This document shows positions 1 to 10,578 of a stretch of 30,429 nucleotides of DNA, in pieces. Position 1 is the stretch's first letter. Each line of letters starts with the position of its first letter. Below the pieces are notes generated by a model. The model was given only the letters and a program-made list of their open reading frames with translations, had not been told where the DNA came from and did no database searches. A program made the position numbers and the translations under genes. This DNA comes from Parachlorella kessleri. Taxonomy: Eukaryota; Chlorophyta; Trebouxiophyceae; Chlorellales; Chlorellaceae. The stretch spans positions 1 to 30,429 of the forward strand of contig BBXU01001555.1 of assembly GCA_001598975.1 (NCBI GenBank), read 5' to 3'.

Positions 1-95
1 CCCCCCACACACATTCCATACACACTTAGATCCCTCCCTGCCCCCCGAACATGTACCCCAGTCAGTGTGTCACGGAGACTGCAGTGCTGCCTCAC

Positions 96-2411
96 CTCAA
101 AGGACTGGATAAAAACTGGGTTTTGCAGCCATGCCTGGCTGTTGTAGGGGCCGGTGTAGCCCCTCGACTCCTGCAGGTTCAGCGGTTCAGAGGTCACAGA
201 GCAATACTGTCAGACATCAGCCTCGGAGCAGCAAACCCAGATAACCCTCAACAACGCAAAATTTCAGGGCAGTGGAGTCTTTAGGCTCCTGCAGCAAGGC
301 TAGCAAGTTCCCAAGGTGGCGCCGCATTGGACATTGGGGCAGTGGCAGCTGCAGCGATATCTGGTGCGGCGGCATCAGCAGCAGCGGTAGAAGGAGCAGC
401 AGCAGCAGCAGCAGTACCCTACGCTACCCACCAGAACTTCCAGGACTGCATCCGTGAAGGTGCCGTTGCCAAAGCACTGGAGCCCAAGGCTGTCATGGAA
501 ACTGGGGTGCTTGGTCTCTGCAGCAACAGGAAGAAGCAGTTTGTTGTTGTTGCTGTTGCTGGTGGCGGTGACGTTCTTGCTGAGCTGGCAGGCGGCCCCT
601 ACCCCGGCTCATCAGCTTCACTGCTGGCAGCCTAAGCAATGGGTCCTTGCCCGGCCTGAGCTGCCATGGCTGGGTGAGTAAGAGTACCAGGGACCATGAC
701 TAATCGCACAGGTGCACAACTCATGACAGCGCATACTCCGGAACTATCTAGGAGGTGGTAGGCTGGTGGGGCGTACAGCCGGTGCCTCCAACACACATGA
801 CAAATGGGCAACTTCAAAAGCTGACCTGGGTAAATCCCGACGGTGCGATTGGCGCCCTGGATCACATCCAGATACTCCTCCAGGGTCAGCACCTGCAGCA
901 CCACTCGTAGGTCGAGTCAGCTGCGGAGGCGACTAACAGTCAACACTGTTTGTGAGTGGCAGGTAAGCACCTGCACTGGACTAGTGAGCTCCCAGGCTGG
1001 TTATCCGACCATGCCCCCCCTCGCAGGCTGCAACCCCAGTGGGGGATGGGGTGGGGGGAGCGAGGGCAGGAAAGGAAGGAAGAGAAGCGATGGAAGATGG
1101 TGCTGTCCATTGTGGGCATGCTCCTAGCCACGACTCCCACAGGGCTTGAGTAAGGACAAACGCATACCTGATACATGCCGTTGAATGCCTGGTTGCGGAA
1201 GGCAAGGGGCTGGATGGCGCGCAGCTGCTTGATCTCTGCCAGTGTCAGGTCAAAGGAGAAGATGCCAGTCGTGTTGGTGCCGTCGATGTTGTAGGTCGCT
1301 TTCTTGTCATTGAACAGCCTGCAACGCCAGGTCGCACCCATGTATGAAGACAGGCTGCGAGCCACGGATAACTGAGCAGGGATTGGGCTTGCCGAGTAAG
1401 GGGATGTCAGAGCAGGACCAACGGGAATATGTCCAATGGCTGTTCGGTGCCTGACAACACATATTGATGGGGAGCGGTGGGCTGCTGTTGGCTACAGGGT
1501 TGCATCCTTGCGAGATTTCGTGACAAGAGGACCTTAGCGCCAACTCACTCATAAGCGTTTGTAGTCAGATTGACATTGGGTTCGTGCCGGCAGACAAGTG
1601 CACAGTCCTTGGTGGGAACAACTGCACAAGGAGGGCAAACAGGGCGGTTTGGCTTTGACGACCTAAAGGCATATGCCAATGCAAAGGCTGCCATGAAGGC
1701 CGCCGCCCCTACAGTTAGATCCCCCCCTCCCCTTGATACACACACACCACCAACACCACTAACAATCTACACCACTGCCCCACCCACCAACTCTGAAACA
1801 TGCGCGGTGCTGCAGAGACCGCAGGCAAACACAAAGCCTCCACCAGCGCAGCTCCACCACTGCAGCTTCTTAAGCCCTAGCAGAGCGTTGTCATCAAGCG
1901 GAAGGGTCAAGAGTGATGAGTGTAGCAGACGCACAATGCCAGAGCAGGGCTGCCAGCTCTGGCAGCCCACAGCTGCTGCTGACGTGAGGCTCGGAGGTAT
2001 TTGGGCACAGTGCTGCTGATGAAGTCAGGCTAGAGAGTTGATCTACTGTCGCACTCCACGAAGTCGGCCCCGTCCTGGATGGCCCGTTGGTAGGAGGCGA
2101 TCGTGTGGTCAGGGAAGATGCCACAAGCACCACGGTGGCCTGCAGCACACTTAGATGCGCCAAAATGAGTAGACAAAGAGGGGAAGGTAGGACCATGCAG
2201 TACCTTCGGTCGTGCTCTGTTGCAGGACCGCCAACCCTCGGATCAGTCACTCTGAGATTGCGTCAACAACGCTCCTGGAAAGTGATCGGTTGCAACATCT
2301 GTAGGAATTCCTATACTTGCCTATGACGTATGGTGGCTGGTTGAAAGCCTGTCCCAAGGTGGAACCCACGAGGGCTAGCACAGCAAGGACTAGCATCTGC
2401 GCCCGCATCAT
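96..2411 (-). CDS. GDPD-family glycerophosphodiester phosphodiesterase (partial, 3' end outside window)
   Basis: Likely hydrolyses glycerophosphodiesters to sn-glycerol-3-phosphate plus an alcohol, probably in the secretory or extracellular compartment. Exons on the minus strand: 2411-2321, 2139-2047, 1621-1549, 1318-1168, 892-826, 517-432, 170-96; all phases agree and give 212 residues before the window edge. Residues 1-21 (MMRAQMLVLAVLALVGSTLG and following) look like a signal peptide. The family motifs follow in order: HRGACGIFPDHT (catalytic His32), FVECD (metal ligands Glu59 and Asp61), CRHEP (His74), LTLAEIKQLRAIQPL, NRTVGIYPETKHP (Glu159) and NPVFIQSFE. This spacing matches plant SHV3/GDPD-type enzymes. 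The remaining C-terminal part of the barrel lies outside the window. Intron 1 needs a GC donor. The start is the first of two adjacent ATGs just before the hydrophobic stretch. The gene is head-to-head with the GT14 gene. Confidence 0.88.
394..415. repeat. AGC trinucleotide microsatellite in a GDPD intron
   Basis: A run of about seven AGC units lies in the intron between the last two visible GDPD exons. On the plus strand it is part of an open Ala/Val-rich frame (327-635), which is a shadow and not a gene. Confidence 0.8.
2319..2320 (-). other. GC splice donor, GDPD intron 1
   Basis: The exon end reads ATAG|GCAAGT on the minus strand. Joining it to the acceptor at 2141-2140 gives VIG-HRGACG in the conserved frame. 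The nearby GT (AA|GTATAG) leaves the wrong phase, so a GC-AG intron is the only reading that keeps the catalytic HRG motif. Confidence 0.8.
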
Positions 2412-2531
2412 CGGATGTGAGTGGAGCCTGCAGCACCTCGCGTAAAGCCACCGAGCTTCTTGCCGTGGGTGAACTAGTAGCACGCTTAAGAGGCCCCGAA
2501 TTCAACTAGCAGGTTATGGGGCGCTGCTCAC

Positions 2532-2721
2532 TTTTACGAATAATCTTGCGTTCCGCCCCATTTGCGAGCATAATCGAGTTGCCAGGATGCTTGTCGATTG
2601 GAATAATGGAATAGATGCTGGCAGCGCTTGCGCCTGAAGGCGCTTGGGCGGCAATGTGCTGGCGGGCTTTCTTGGAAGGGTCCATTAGAGGAAGAAACGC
2701 TGCACAACTCATAAGAGCCAA
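2532..2721 (-). other. Unassigned coding-like segment (possible first exon)
   Basis: Starting at an ATG, the minus strand encodes about 63 residues (begins MALMSCAAFLPLMDPSKKAR, later KHPGNSIMLANGAERKIIRK), then a good donor (AAAA|GTGAGC) follows. I do not recognise the protein. It lies just upstream of the GDPD start, but splicing it to the CAG acceptor 16 nt before the GDPD ATG gives the wrong phase, so it is not simply a GDPD exon. The opposite strand is also open and ends in a strong donor (AAG|GTAAGT at 2722), so the strand is uncertain. Confidence 0.25.
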
Positions 2722-2742
2722 GGTAAGTGCTAAACTTCCAGT

Positions 2743-2782
2743 GATTCATCCTCATATTCAAGGATTCATCCTTATATTCATT
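2743..2782. repeat. Two-copy 20-bp direct repeat
   Basis: Two adjacent 20-bp units beginning GATTCATCCT differ at about three positions. They lie in the intergenic region upstream of the GT14 gene. No function can be inferred. Confidence 0.7.
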
Positions 2783-3101
2783 AGGACTAACCGCTCATAG
2801 TGAAGGCTCGGCGCAGGTACGAGCGTGAGCAGTGTGGCAGCTGAACACAGCCAGCGAGCGCACAGCTGTAGGGTGCGCAAAGTGCTTATAGACCTGGGAG
2901 GCTGCGGAAGCAAGTTCACCAAGGCATTCCCTTGTCCACTCAGACACTTGCAAGGCACTGACAGCCTGGGACTTGCAGGCACACCCAGCTTACATGTTGA
3001 GGGGCTGAAGCTTGGATACTGCAACCTGGGCAACTCATGGCCACGGGCCACAGCCCTGGCAAGTTCAGGCGCTGTGCAACAGCGGCGTCACCACCAGTTG
3101 C

Positions 3102-6100
3102 ATGAAGCCACGGGCAGCAGCAGTGTCAGGGGGCTTACTGCGGGGCTCTCGGCTCCCCAGGGCAAGTATCGCCGCAGCCGCAGCCTACGACCTGCCTCCA
3201 GAAGTGCTAGGGCCAGCCACGCCCCCACAGCAGCGCCCTAGTGCACACGCACTCCTGCCGACAACGGCCTCAGGCGCAGAGACCGAGAGTGACGGCTCCA
3301 AAGGCAAGCGCACAGCAGGGCGCTGGCACAGCCTTCAGACATACCGGACTGTCGTCGCTGGCAGCTGGCGCCTGTTGCAAAGAGGGCTTGCCAACCCTCT
3401 GCAATGCTTGCTCCGACGGCAGCAGTGCCTGTCTGCCAGGTTAAACCCCACAAGGAAGCGTTCTGGGTGGCCGCGGTTAAAGGTCCCCTCAGCATTGCTG
3501 CTGCTGTGGATGGTGGTGGCACTAGCTGTGCACTCTTACGGGCTGTGGACCGGCAGGATAGGGTTCAACCATTACCCACCATGCCCAGTGGTGTGGCCTC
3601 ATAGAGAGCCTGCCAGGAGGGCACTGCTGACGCCACTGGTGGTCCGAAACTCCAGCCAGGACAGCTGTGCTCAGGTGAGCTCCTTGGTCCTTGTAAGCCT
3701 TCCTACATGCAACACTGCTGAGATGCGGCCCTGAGGTTCCTATAGCTGCAGCACCTCCAGTTGCCTTGTAGCCACTGCGGTAGCAGGCTGCCAACGGTTT
3801 TCCTGTAGTTGAACTAAGATTTGGCTTGGGTGGACCGCTGACTGCCTAGCACGGTACTGCCCCAGCTAGGACAGTGGCTCCGTCAGGCAGTGAGGGCTTT
3901 TGGCGCGATGGTAGCTTGCATGCTGTGCATGCCGTGGGCCCAATTCCAGGGTAAGGCACTTTGCAAGCAAGCCCAGTTTGAAGGCTATTTGAGGCCGTCC
4001 AAGAGCTTAATGTGACTCTCCCATTGCTTACCCTCGGCTGATTGTCCCTCCAACGACACTTGCTGAGGCACCCTAGTGTTTCAGCAGGCAGTCCTGGGCC
4101 AACTTATGCCGGTGGTACTCCTGTTCCTCACCCTCGACCGTTGTGGCTCTGGAAGTGGTGGTACTTGCTAACATGCTGAGGAGACTTTATGTAGCTGCAC
4201 TGCAGGCACTACAAGTCCCCAAGGTGGCTCTCCTGTTCCTTACCCTCGGCCACATGCCCTTTGAGCTGACGTGTCGCAAATGGCTGCGCTCCGCTGAAGG
4301 CCTGATACCGCTGGCAGCCCTTGCGGGAAGCAGCATCTGTGGGGATCCCTCCCACACCAGCGCGGGCCAGGGTGTGTCTACCACGAGCCCGACGCTGCAG
4401 CAGCTGTCAGAAGCTTGCGGGCTGGGGAAGCAGCACTGGGGCCGCGGGGGAGAGCAGGGGCACCCTGCAAGTGGCATTGTTGGCAGGCAGCACCTGTTCA
4501 GCCTCTATGCCCATGTCCCACCAGGCTATCCAGGCAAGTGCCATAGCTTTGGTGAATTAAGCCAGGAAATACCTAGCAAGTCACTTCGCTGCAAGTGTCG
4601 CAGTATTTAAGTGCTGTGTGCGACATAAACGCCCTGGAGAGCAGTGCGTTTACCCCTGTGCTGCTTCAAAGCCACAGGCTGTGTGCTCATCCCATACTCG
4701 CAGCTGCTCATGCATGCATACACAAACCAGTAACTAAGCAATACCTGGCGCGCAGCGGGCCACCATATGGGACATGGTCAGCAGGACGATTGTAAAACCT
4801 ACCTTACACCAAAACGGCCTTGTGGGCTTGAGAACTTAAATGACATGGCGCCTGCCTTGACGCCTGCAGCCTTCCCGAAAGAATCTCTGTTCGGCGCTAC
4901 CATGATATCAGTGAGGGTTCCCACCACATGGGGCACCCACACTCTGGTGGAAGCGACAAGGGAGCTGCTGTGGGCAGCAGCCGCAGATCCTGCCAACCAA
5001 ATGTGGGTTTGGCTCAGCTAGTCCACTATGGCACCTGTAGCATGGGCCAGCTTTCCTTCTCCCGAAGGGCGCAGCATGGGAACTTTATGGGCCACAGCAC
5101 AAGATGCACACACACAGGGCGCAGCGTGATACGGGATACAATGCATGCACCATACATGGCAAGGGCATGCTGCAGCAGCATGAGCAATGAGCGTGGTGAC
5201 TTTGGGTCCCAATCTGGCACAAGGAAAGCAGGCAGGCTCAGCGTGACAAACAGGGTGCTTCTGCACTTCACCCATGGTAGCATCAGGCCAGTTTGTACCT
5301 TATTTCTTATCTTGTTGCCGCAGATGCAATGATTTGCTGAACGCTCGCTCGCTGGGGGTAGATATGCTGTACAGTTCGCAGCTTTGGACCGCACAAATGC
5401 AGCTGCCCTCTCTACATCAACAGGGGGGACCGCTTTGCATGCCCTGCCGCAGGTTTGTGCTGCTCTCGGAGAGCGACCTCCCACTCTACGACCCGCTTAC
5501 ATTCTACCAGCAGCTGATGAGCGAGACCAAGTCTCGCCTCAACGTCTGTAGCTACCCCAGAGAGGAGGCCTATGTGAAGAGCAGCATGTGGCGCTGGACA
5601 CCCCCTATGCAGGCAAGATGCTACTGTACTGGGCTGACAACATGCGCACCGCAGCGGAGGCTGCTGGTGTGATGTAGTAGCTATGCATTTGTATTGACAT
5701 CAACTATGTGAAGAGCAGCTTGGGGCGCTGGACGCCTCCTATGCAGGCAAGATGATATTGCTGTGTCCACTGTAAGCCCGCCAGACTAGTTGTTACGCCT
5801 GCAAGGGTGCAAGCCATCTTACATAGCATGTGGCATTTATGGATGAGCAGAAAGGCAAGGCGGCCATTCTGGCTGTAAGCACAAGGGCGCTCCCTGACCT
5901 CTGCAGTGTGCTTGCTGGCTGACAACATGCGCACCGCTGCGGAGGCTGCTGGTGCTATGTGGCTCTGCGCTTGTACAGATATCAGCTACCCTGACCAGTA
6001 CCCAAAGCAGGCTCCGCAAGACAGCGCTCAGTAACAGAGCTTTCAGCGCAAGTAATTGTAACCTGTGCTGACAGTGAGCGACCCACTTATGCCACGGCTG

Positions 6101-7958
6101 CTGTTGCTGCCCTGCAGTTCGACCTCAGCTACTGGCGGAAGAGCAGCCAGTGGTTTGTCCTCATCCGCCGCCACGCTGAGGCTGTGCTGGACGATGTACA
6201 GCTCTTCAGGGCGTAAGTCGGAGATGGCAGCGCAGCGCAGCGTAGCAGCCGTTGGGCAACCCAGCCGTTTGTAGTAGGTTAGGGTCGTGGATGCGTCTCA
6301 TTCGCCTAGACAAGCCGGCAATGGCTGATTTTTCACTCCTGAACAGCATGCCGGGCAGCCTCACCGCTCGGGCGTTGTGGATACTACCTGCTGGGTTGTG
6401 GCAGTGCTTGCTCCACAGCACTGCCGTTATGGCTGGCGGGTTTGACACTACCGGACACCATGGCAACGCTCTGCTGGGCCATGTCTTTATTGAAAGTGGC
6501 AGGGAATGCGAGCAGGGATGAGGTATTGGGATACTGGGCTGGCAGGGTTGAATGCAGAATGAGCCTGAGTCTTGCCTGATTTCTTCTATGTCTTGGTGGG
6601 TACTCTGCAAGTCATCCAGAGCCTGGTAGCTGCAGGTTTGAGGAGCACTGCTGGAGCGGGTGGGTGCCAGAGTACTACAGGAAGCGAGACTGTTTTAGCG
6701 ATGAGGTGAGCTCCAGCAGCCTGCAGGTCACCTCAACGGGATACTACCTCCTTTGTGGAACCTGACTTGTGATGTTGCTCGCTAGCGACCGGGCAGTGGC
6801 TTCAGCACATGCTTTGTCTGACACTAACTGACTTTGAGCTCGCCTGGGGAAGTGGCCCATGGGATACTGAGGCTATAGATCCTTCCTAGCTGTGAGTGTA
6901 TAAAGCCCTAATGGCCTTTGCAGCACTACATCCCGACACTCCTCGCCTTCCATGGCCTGGAGAGCGAGTGTGCCTGTGAGGCATGGGGAGGACCCGCCTA
7001 CATGGACTGGACAGGGTGCAAGCCAAGGGGGTGCAAAGCCCACCCACGCACGTTCACGTGAGGTTTCCAGTTTCTGCAAGAGCTGTGCCGTTGTGACTGT
7101 GGCCCAGGGCCTGCTTCTGCCACCCGGTGCCCCAAGTGTGTCATGGTTTGTTGAGGACAGTCAGTGATGACAGGATAGGAGGCAGGGAGTGCAGAAGACA
7201 AGCAAGTGCTAGCCAAGGCGATCCTCCCTGGTAAACATGCCCCAAGAAAGCAGGAAGCCACCACCTCGCAATTTTTAGTAGTGCGGCGACTCCATGCATG
7301 CTGCTGCTGTGCTGAGGTGCAGGGCTGAGGAGATCAGGGCCGATCTCTTCAGGACGGCCCGGGGCGAGGGCACCTGGCAGAACTGCCAAGCGAAGGTGGC
7401 GCAGGAGGAAGCCGCCGCCATGTTTGTGCACGTGGACGAAGTGCTTGGGACTGCGAGGTGAGTTTTAATCGGCCAGTCCTTGACGCAGGTATGCATGACG
7501 ACGCGCTGGGTTCACAGCTGAAGCCCCTACAGTTGGGGTGCGTAGTGTGCCGCTGGGGCGCTCAAGGGGAAGCCCAGGCAGAGGCAGCAGCACAGAGCAC
7601 GCACAATACCCGGGCACACATATGACAGTCCCCTGCCAGGTTGGCATCCTCCCAGCCTACAGCTCTTACAATGTACAACCCCTGCGCAAAGCACTGCACC
7701 TCCAAGCAAACTCATGATGGCCCTTGCTGCAGGACACAAGTCTGCGCCCGCCTGCAAAGCCAGCCCCCGCCTGCCTACTCTCACCCGCTGCCGCCCACCT
7801 GCGCACTGACAGCCCGCAAGTTCGCCAACGACTCTGCGACAGTGCGGGCAGTGCACGCCCTGTACAGGGGCTGCGAGGGGGCCGACCTGGGACTGCTAGG
7901 AGCAGGGTACTACACCAAGCTGCGGCCCCTTTGTGGGCCCAGCCAGCTAGCTGATTAG
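3102..7958 (+). CDS. GT14-family glycosyltransferase (core-2/I-branching-like), type II membrane protein
   Basis: A Golgi-type glycosyltransferase; the family includes mammalian core-2/I-branching N-acetylglucosaminyltransferases and plant DUF266 proteins. Exons: 3102-3674, 4206-4533, 4870-5002, 5453-5612, 6118-6212, 6636-6705, 6924-7057, 7323-7457, 7733-7958, giving 617 residues. A single hydrophobic anchor lies at about residues 128-149 (ALLLLWMVVALAVHSYGLW) after a basic, low-complexity cytosolic tail. Family blocks follow: KVALLFLTLGHMPFEL, LFSLYAHVPPGYP, FVLLSESDLPLYDP, SYWRKSSQWFVLIRRHA, RDCFSDE-HYIPTLLAFHGLE, and a late CALTARKFA. The N-terminal tail is long for the family. Introns 2 and 4 need GC donors. 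Introns 1 and 4 contain decayed copies of the adjacent exon edges. The start is the first ATG in the frame that runs into the anchor. The acceptor sugar and donor specificity are unknown. Confidence 0.88.
4021..4205 (+). repeat. Decayed tandem copies of GT14 exon 2 5' edge
   Basis: In intron 1 a segment at about 4089-4138 repeats the start of exon 2. A CAG|GCA acceptor is followed by a frame ending VVLLFLTLD, compared with KVALLFLTLG in the true exon (aligned blocks start at 4111 and 4223, offset 112 bp). A shorter trace (TTACCCTCGG at about 4028) lies a further 100 bp upstream. The copied acceptor keeps phase 0 but its frame reaches TAA within about 30 codons, so use of it would truncate the protein. 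Confidence 0.65.
4534..4535 (+). other. GC splice donor, GT14 intron 2
   Basis: The exon end CCAG|GCAAGT joins the acceptor at 4868-4869 to give GYP-AFPKESLFG in the conserved frame. The GT four bases downstream leaves the wrong phase. Confidence 0.8.
5571..5990 (+). repeat. Tandem duplication of GT14 exon 4 3' edge with its donor
   Basis: The unit beginning TATGTGAAGAGCAGC at 5571 (inside exon 4) is repeated from 5705. The copy encodes YVKSSLGRWTPPMQ, compared with YVKSSMWRWTPPMQ, and is followed by the same CAG|GCAAGATG donor at 5747 (134-bp offset). The following intron sequence (GACAACATGCGCACCGC at about 5636) recurs at about 5921, so the second unit carries about 150 bp extra. A third trace (AGCTACCC at about 5984) resembles the exon just before the unit. 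Confidence 0.8.
5613..5614 (+). other. GC splice donor, GT14 intron 4
   Basis: CAG|GCAAGA at the end of exon 4 joins the acceptor at 6116-6117 in phase 0 to give RWTPPM-Q-FDLSYWRK, which is the expected family spacing. An alternative GT donor at about 5668 would insert about 18 unrelated residues. The tandem copy of the exon keeps the same GC donor. Confidence 0.7.
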
Positions 7959-8239
7959 CACATGTGCGGTTGCAGGTGACCTCCGGATGTGCGTGCCTGA
8001 CAGCAATCCTGTTGTGTTCTGTTTATGGAATGCAGAGTCCCACTTCAACTAGGAAACACTGCTCCTCCATGCTGACGGGCCTCAACAACAACTTCCAAGT
8101 ACACTGTTCGCTTTGTTGGTAGCTCAGGCACATGCTCTGTCGGCAGGTCAGTGAACACCTCCGCCCACCTGCCCTAGCTCTAAAGTGTTAAAAGAGCAGC
8201 CGTGGCACTGCACTTGCGAGACTGTCCAGGGATACAGTC
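7959..8239. other. Tail-to-tail intergenic region (3' UTRs)
   Basis: 281 bp separate the GT14 stop (plus) from the DUF6544-like stop (minus). I see no additional gene and no clear TGTAA polyadenylation signal, the element common in chlorophytes. Confidence 0.5.
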
Positions 8240-10227
8240 TCACTTCTCTGCCTTCACACTGGCCACTGTAAACCGGCCATACACAAACTCCTGCCCGTCC
8301 GGCTCCACATAGCCTACTTGCAAGCTAGTTGGGACTTCGATCCCCTCGCCACCCAACCTGCAGAGGAACGCAGTAATTGAAAGTAGTGCGGTCAACTTTC
8401 GTTGTACAAGACGAAATGCATCAGCTGCCGGTATCTGGTGCTGCACACCACAACGCTGGAAGGCCGCCTAGGTAGGCTGATGCTGCCTTGGAAGCCGGGT
8501 GGGAAAGCAGCCATTCAGGGAAACACCCCTGTTGGGCTTGCTCAGCTCACACTACATAAGCTAGAAGATGTACACCGTTTCAGGATTAATAACCTCATGT
8601 CGTGGTTGATCTGGAGCATGCTCAGGCTGGACGAAGATTGGCTAGAACTCGATGCGTAAGCGGTGCGTGACCCATCTCTAAAACCAGCTTGCACATCCGC
8701 CTGTGCCAACTCACTCACCCAAACCGCATGTAGCCCGCAGCCTTGGCAAACCAGGGCGTCCTCACCACCCGCCCCCCACCAGGGTTGGCCCTGTAGAAGT
8801 CATTTGACCGCAGCTCCTGCACCCTCCCCAGGCTGTCAAAGGTGAAGGTGACCGCCACCGCGGCGCCCTGCCACGTCAGCACAGCGCTGGCGCAGCGCTC
8901 TGGCTTGGTGGGCGATGGCAGCCACTTGAGGTGAGTGGATGGCAACAGGGCAGCCGGGAAGCAAACGGCCTCTGCGCAGCACCACCAGGCTGTGCTGACT
9001 CAAGGAGACGCATCGAGGACAAAACCCGATGGAGAGAGCTGGGAGAGATGAAGTGAGCAGCGCCCAGACCGCAAGGTCAGACACCAGCACCCCAGGTCCG
9101 ACATAACCCACACTGCTAGCGTGGTGGTGCTGGGTACGACTAGACTAGGACTGAACGGCACGAGACCAGCCTCACCACTCTACAGCAGTGTGCTTGCCCC
9201 GTCAGCACCCACCTGCTAGGTACCGCACCAGCGCCGAGCTATCCACCTGCGGCCCCGCTTGTCTGGCCAACGGCACCGCCCCCCACAGCCTCCACTCCAT
9301 TTGGCCTTTGGTGCCGTCATAGCCCTCCAGGCCGCGCACCCACAGCAGCTTGCCAGGCCCCATCTGCAGCCCCCAAGCTAGCAGCAGGAGCAGAACTCAG
9401 CAAGCACAAGCAGCGTGGAAGAGTTTGGCTGAGAGGGCGCGTGCTGCAGAACGTGGGCAGACAACTTGTTGGACCAGGCCAGTCGTGCAAGGTACACAGC
9501 TGCAGTCAGGACAGTAGGCTCCTTACTATCCAGCGTCTGGTCTGTGGAAGCAGACCTGCATCGTGCCTGTGTATGCAAAGGCTGGCTCCTGGACTGCCGC
9601 TACCGTTTGGGAGTCTATGGGCATCCACTTGCCAGCGCGGCTGAACCGTAGCTCTCCTACCAGCCGTGCAGTCCATGAGCTGCAAAAACAGGGGCCAGGC
9701 GTGCAAGCTGCCTGTTGCGCGCAGGGGCCAACTTGGTTGGACCCACTTCTGGGCCACGGAGCTAGTCAGGGTGCTGGCACGCAGCGCACCGAAAGGACCT
9801 CGTATCCCGTAGCGATCGCACGAAGAACTGTTGCACTGGGTGTGGCAGGCTTCCCAGCCTTGCTGTCGACGGCAACCCTTCGGGTTTCTCCGCTCTGGCG
9901 GCCATGTGCCGTACGCAAGCCACCTGTTCCGCGAGCCACCTCTCAAACTGTCGAGAAAGCCGTAGACCATAGAGTGGGCATAATACCGCTAACAAGCAAG
10001 CCAGGAGAGACATGGCAAGGGTGGGATTGCCCACCATGACTGTCTTGCACCTCGCTTTCTGACAACTGCGAAACCCGTCTGAACTGATGCACACGGTCGG
10101 GGTTTGGCATCCAACGGAATTAGCCCTGACTCAGCAGAGCATGCATAGCTTGGGCGCCAAATTACGACTTCACTTACCCTCCCCCTCTTGCCGAAACCTG
10201 CCTGAAGCAGTTGATAAAGGCCCCCAT
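8240..10227 (-). CDS. DUF6544-like membrane-anchored protein
   Basis: Exons on the minus strand: 10227-10178, 10065-9790, 9679-9556, 9363-9213, 8971-8719, 8357-8240, giving 323 residues with consistent phases. Residues about 33-53 (LAMSLLACLLAVLCPLYGLRL) form a probable N-terminal membrane anchor. The rest follows the order of the DUF6544 (DUF6920) family, known mainly from bacteria: LPHPVQQFFVRSL, GELRFSRAGKWMPI, LVRYLAEAVCFPAALLPS, FDSLGRVQELRSNDFYR, VVRTPWF and a C-terminal PDGQEFVYGRFTV. The family's biochemical function is not established. The first exon is the weakest part: the frame is open upstream, and translation could start at an ATG in exon 2 instead. The exon 2 donor could be CG|GTGCGC (chosen) or AG|GTCCTT, both in phase. 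Confidence 0.78.
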
Positions 10228-10578
10228 CACGATGCCCTTGGCCCACCCCACACTCCGGGGGGGCGCGATGGGTATCCCTCCACTTGCGGCAAGGGTAACC
10301 AGCTGAACAATAAGTGTACCCGTACTGCCATCATGTCTTCAGTTTTTCTTATGCAAGCGTAGGGACGACCGGCTACACAGGGCAGTGTGACCTGCCGGGT
10401 GCGATAAATGACACTTAAACACTGACCAAAGCAGGGACACGGCTTTCTAGTTTCAACACGACCACCCTGCCGCGGTCAACAAGACCGGCCTCCCATTGGG
10501 CACACCTCGTCAAGATTAGATCATATCATCAACAGATATTCTAGATGCATGTCGCCGCCTTGCATTTCCACAATGCCA
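10228..10578. promoter_or_regulatory. Intergenic: SBP gene 3' UTR and DUF6544-like gene promoter
   Basis: 351 bp lie between two minus-strand genes. No gene, repeat or clear promoter motif is visible. A frame continuous with exon 1 of the downstream gene stays open for about 30 codons into this region, so the 5' end of that gene may extend here. Confidence 0.4.

Larger units (their letters stand above)
2412..3101. promoter_or_regulatory. Head-to-head intergenic region between GDPD and GT14 genes
   Basis: This 690-bp stretch separates the GDPD start (minus) from the GT14 start (plus) and should hold both promoters. I see no clear TATA element. It also holds a coding-like minus-strand segment (2532-2721) and a 2 x 20-bp direct repeat (2743-2782). 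The GT14 reading frame stays open upstream of 3102 back to about 3012 but has no ATG there. Confidence 0.45.

Noticed and set aside
327..635. Ala/Val-rich plus-strand open frame of 102 codons
   Set aside because: It overlaps the well-supported minus-strand GDPD exon 6 and an AGC microsatellite; the composition is explained by the repeat.
2825..3241. 138-codon plus-strand frame containing KVLIDLGGCGSKF, which faintly resembles a methyltransferase glycine motif
   Set aside because: It overlaps the GT14 first exon in another frame, and no other methyltransferase motif follows.
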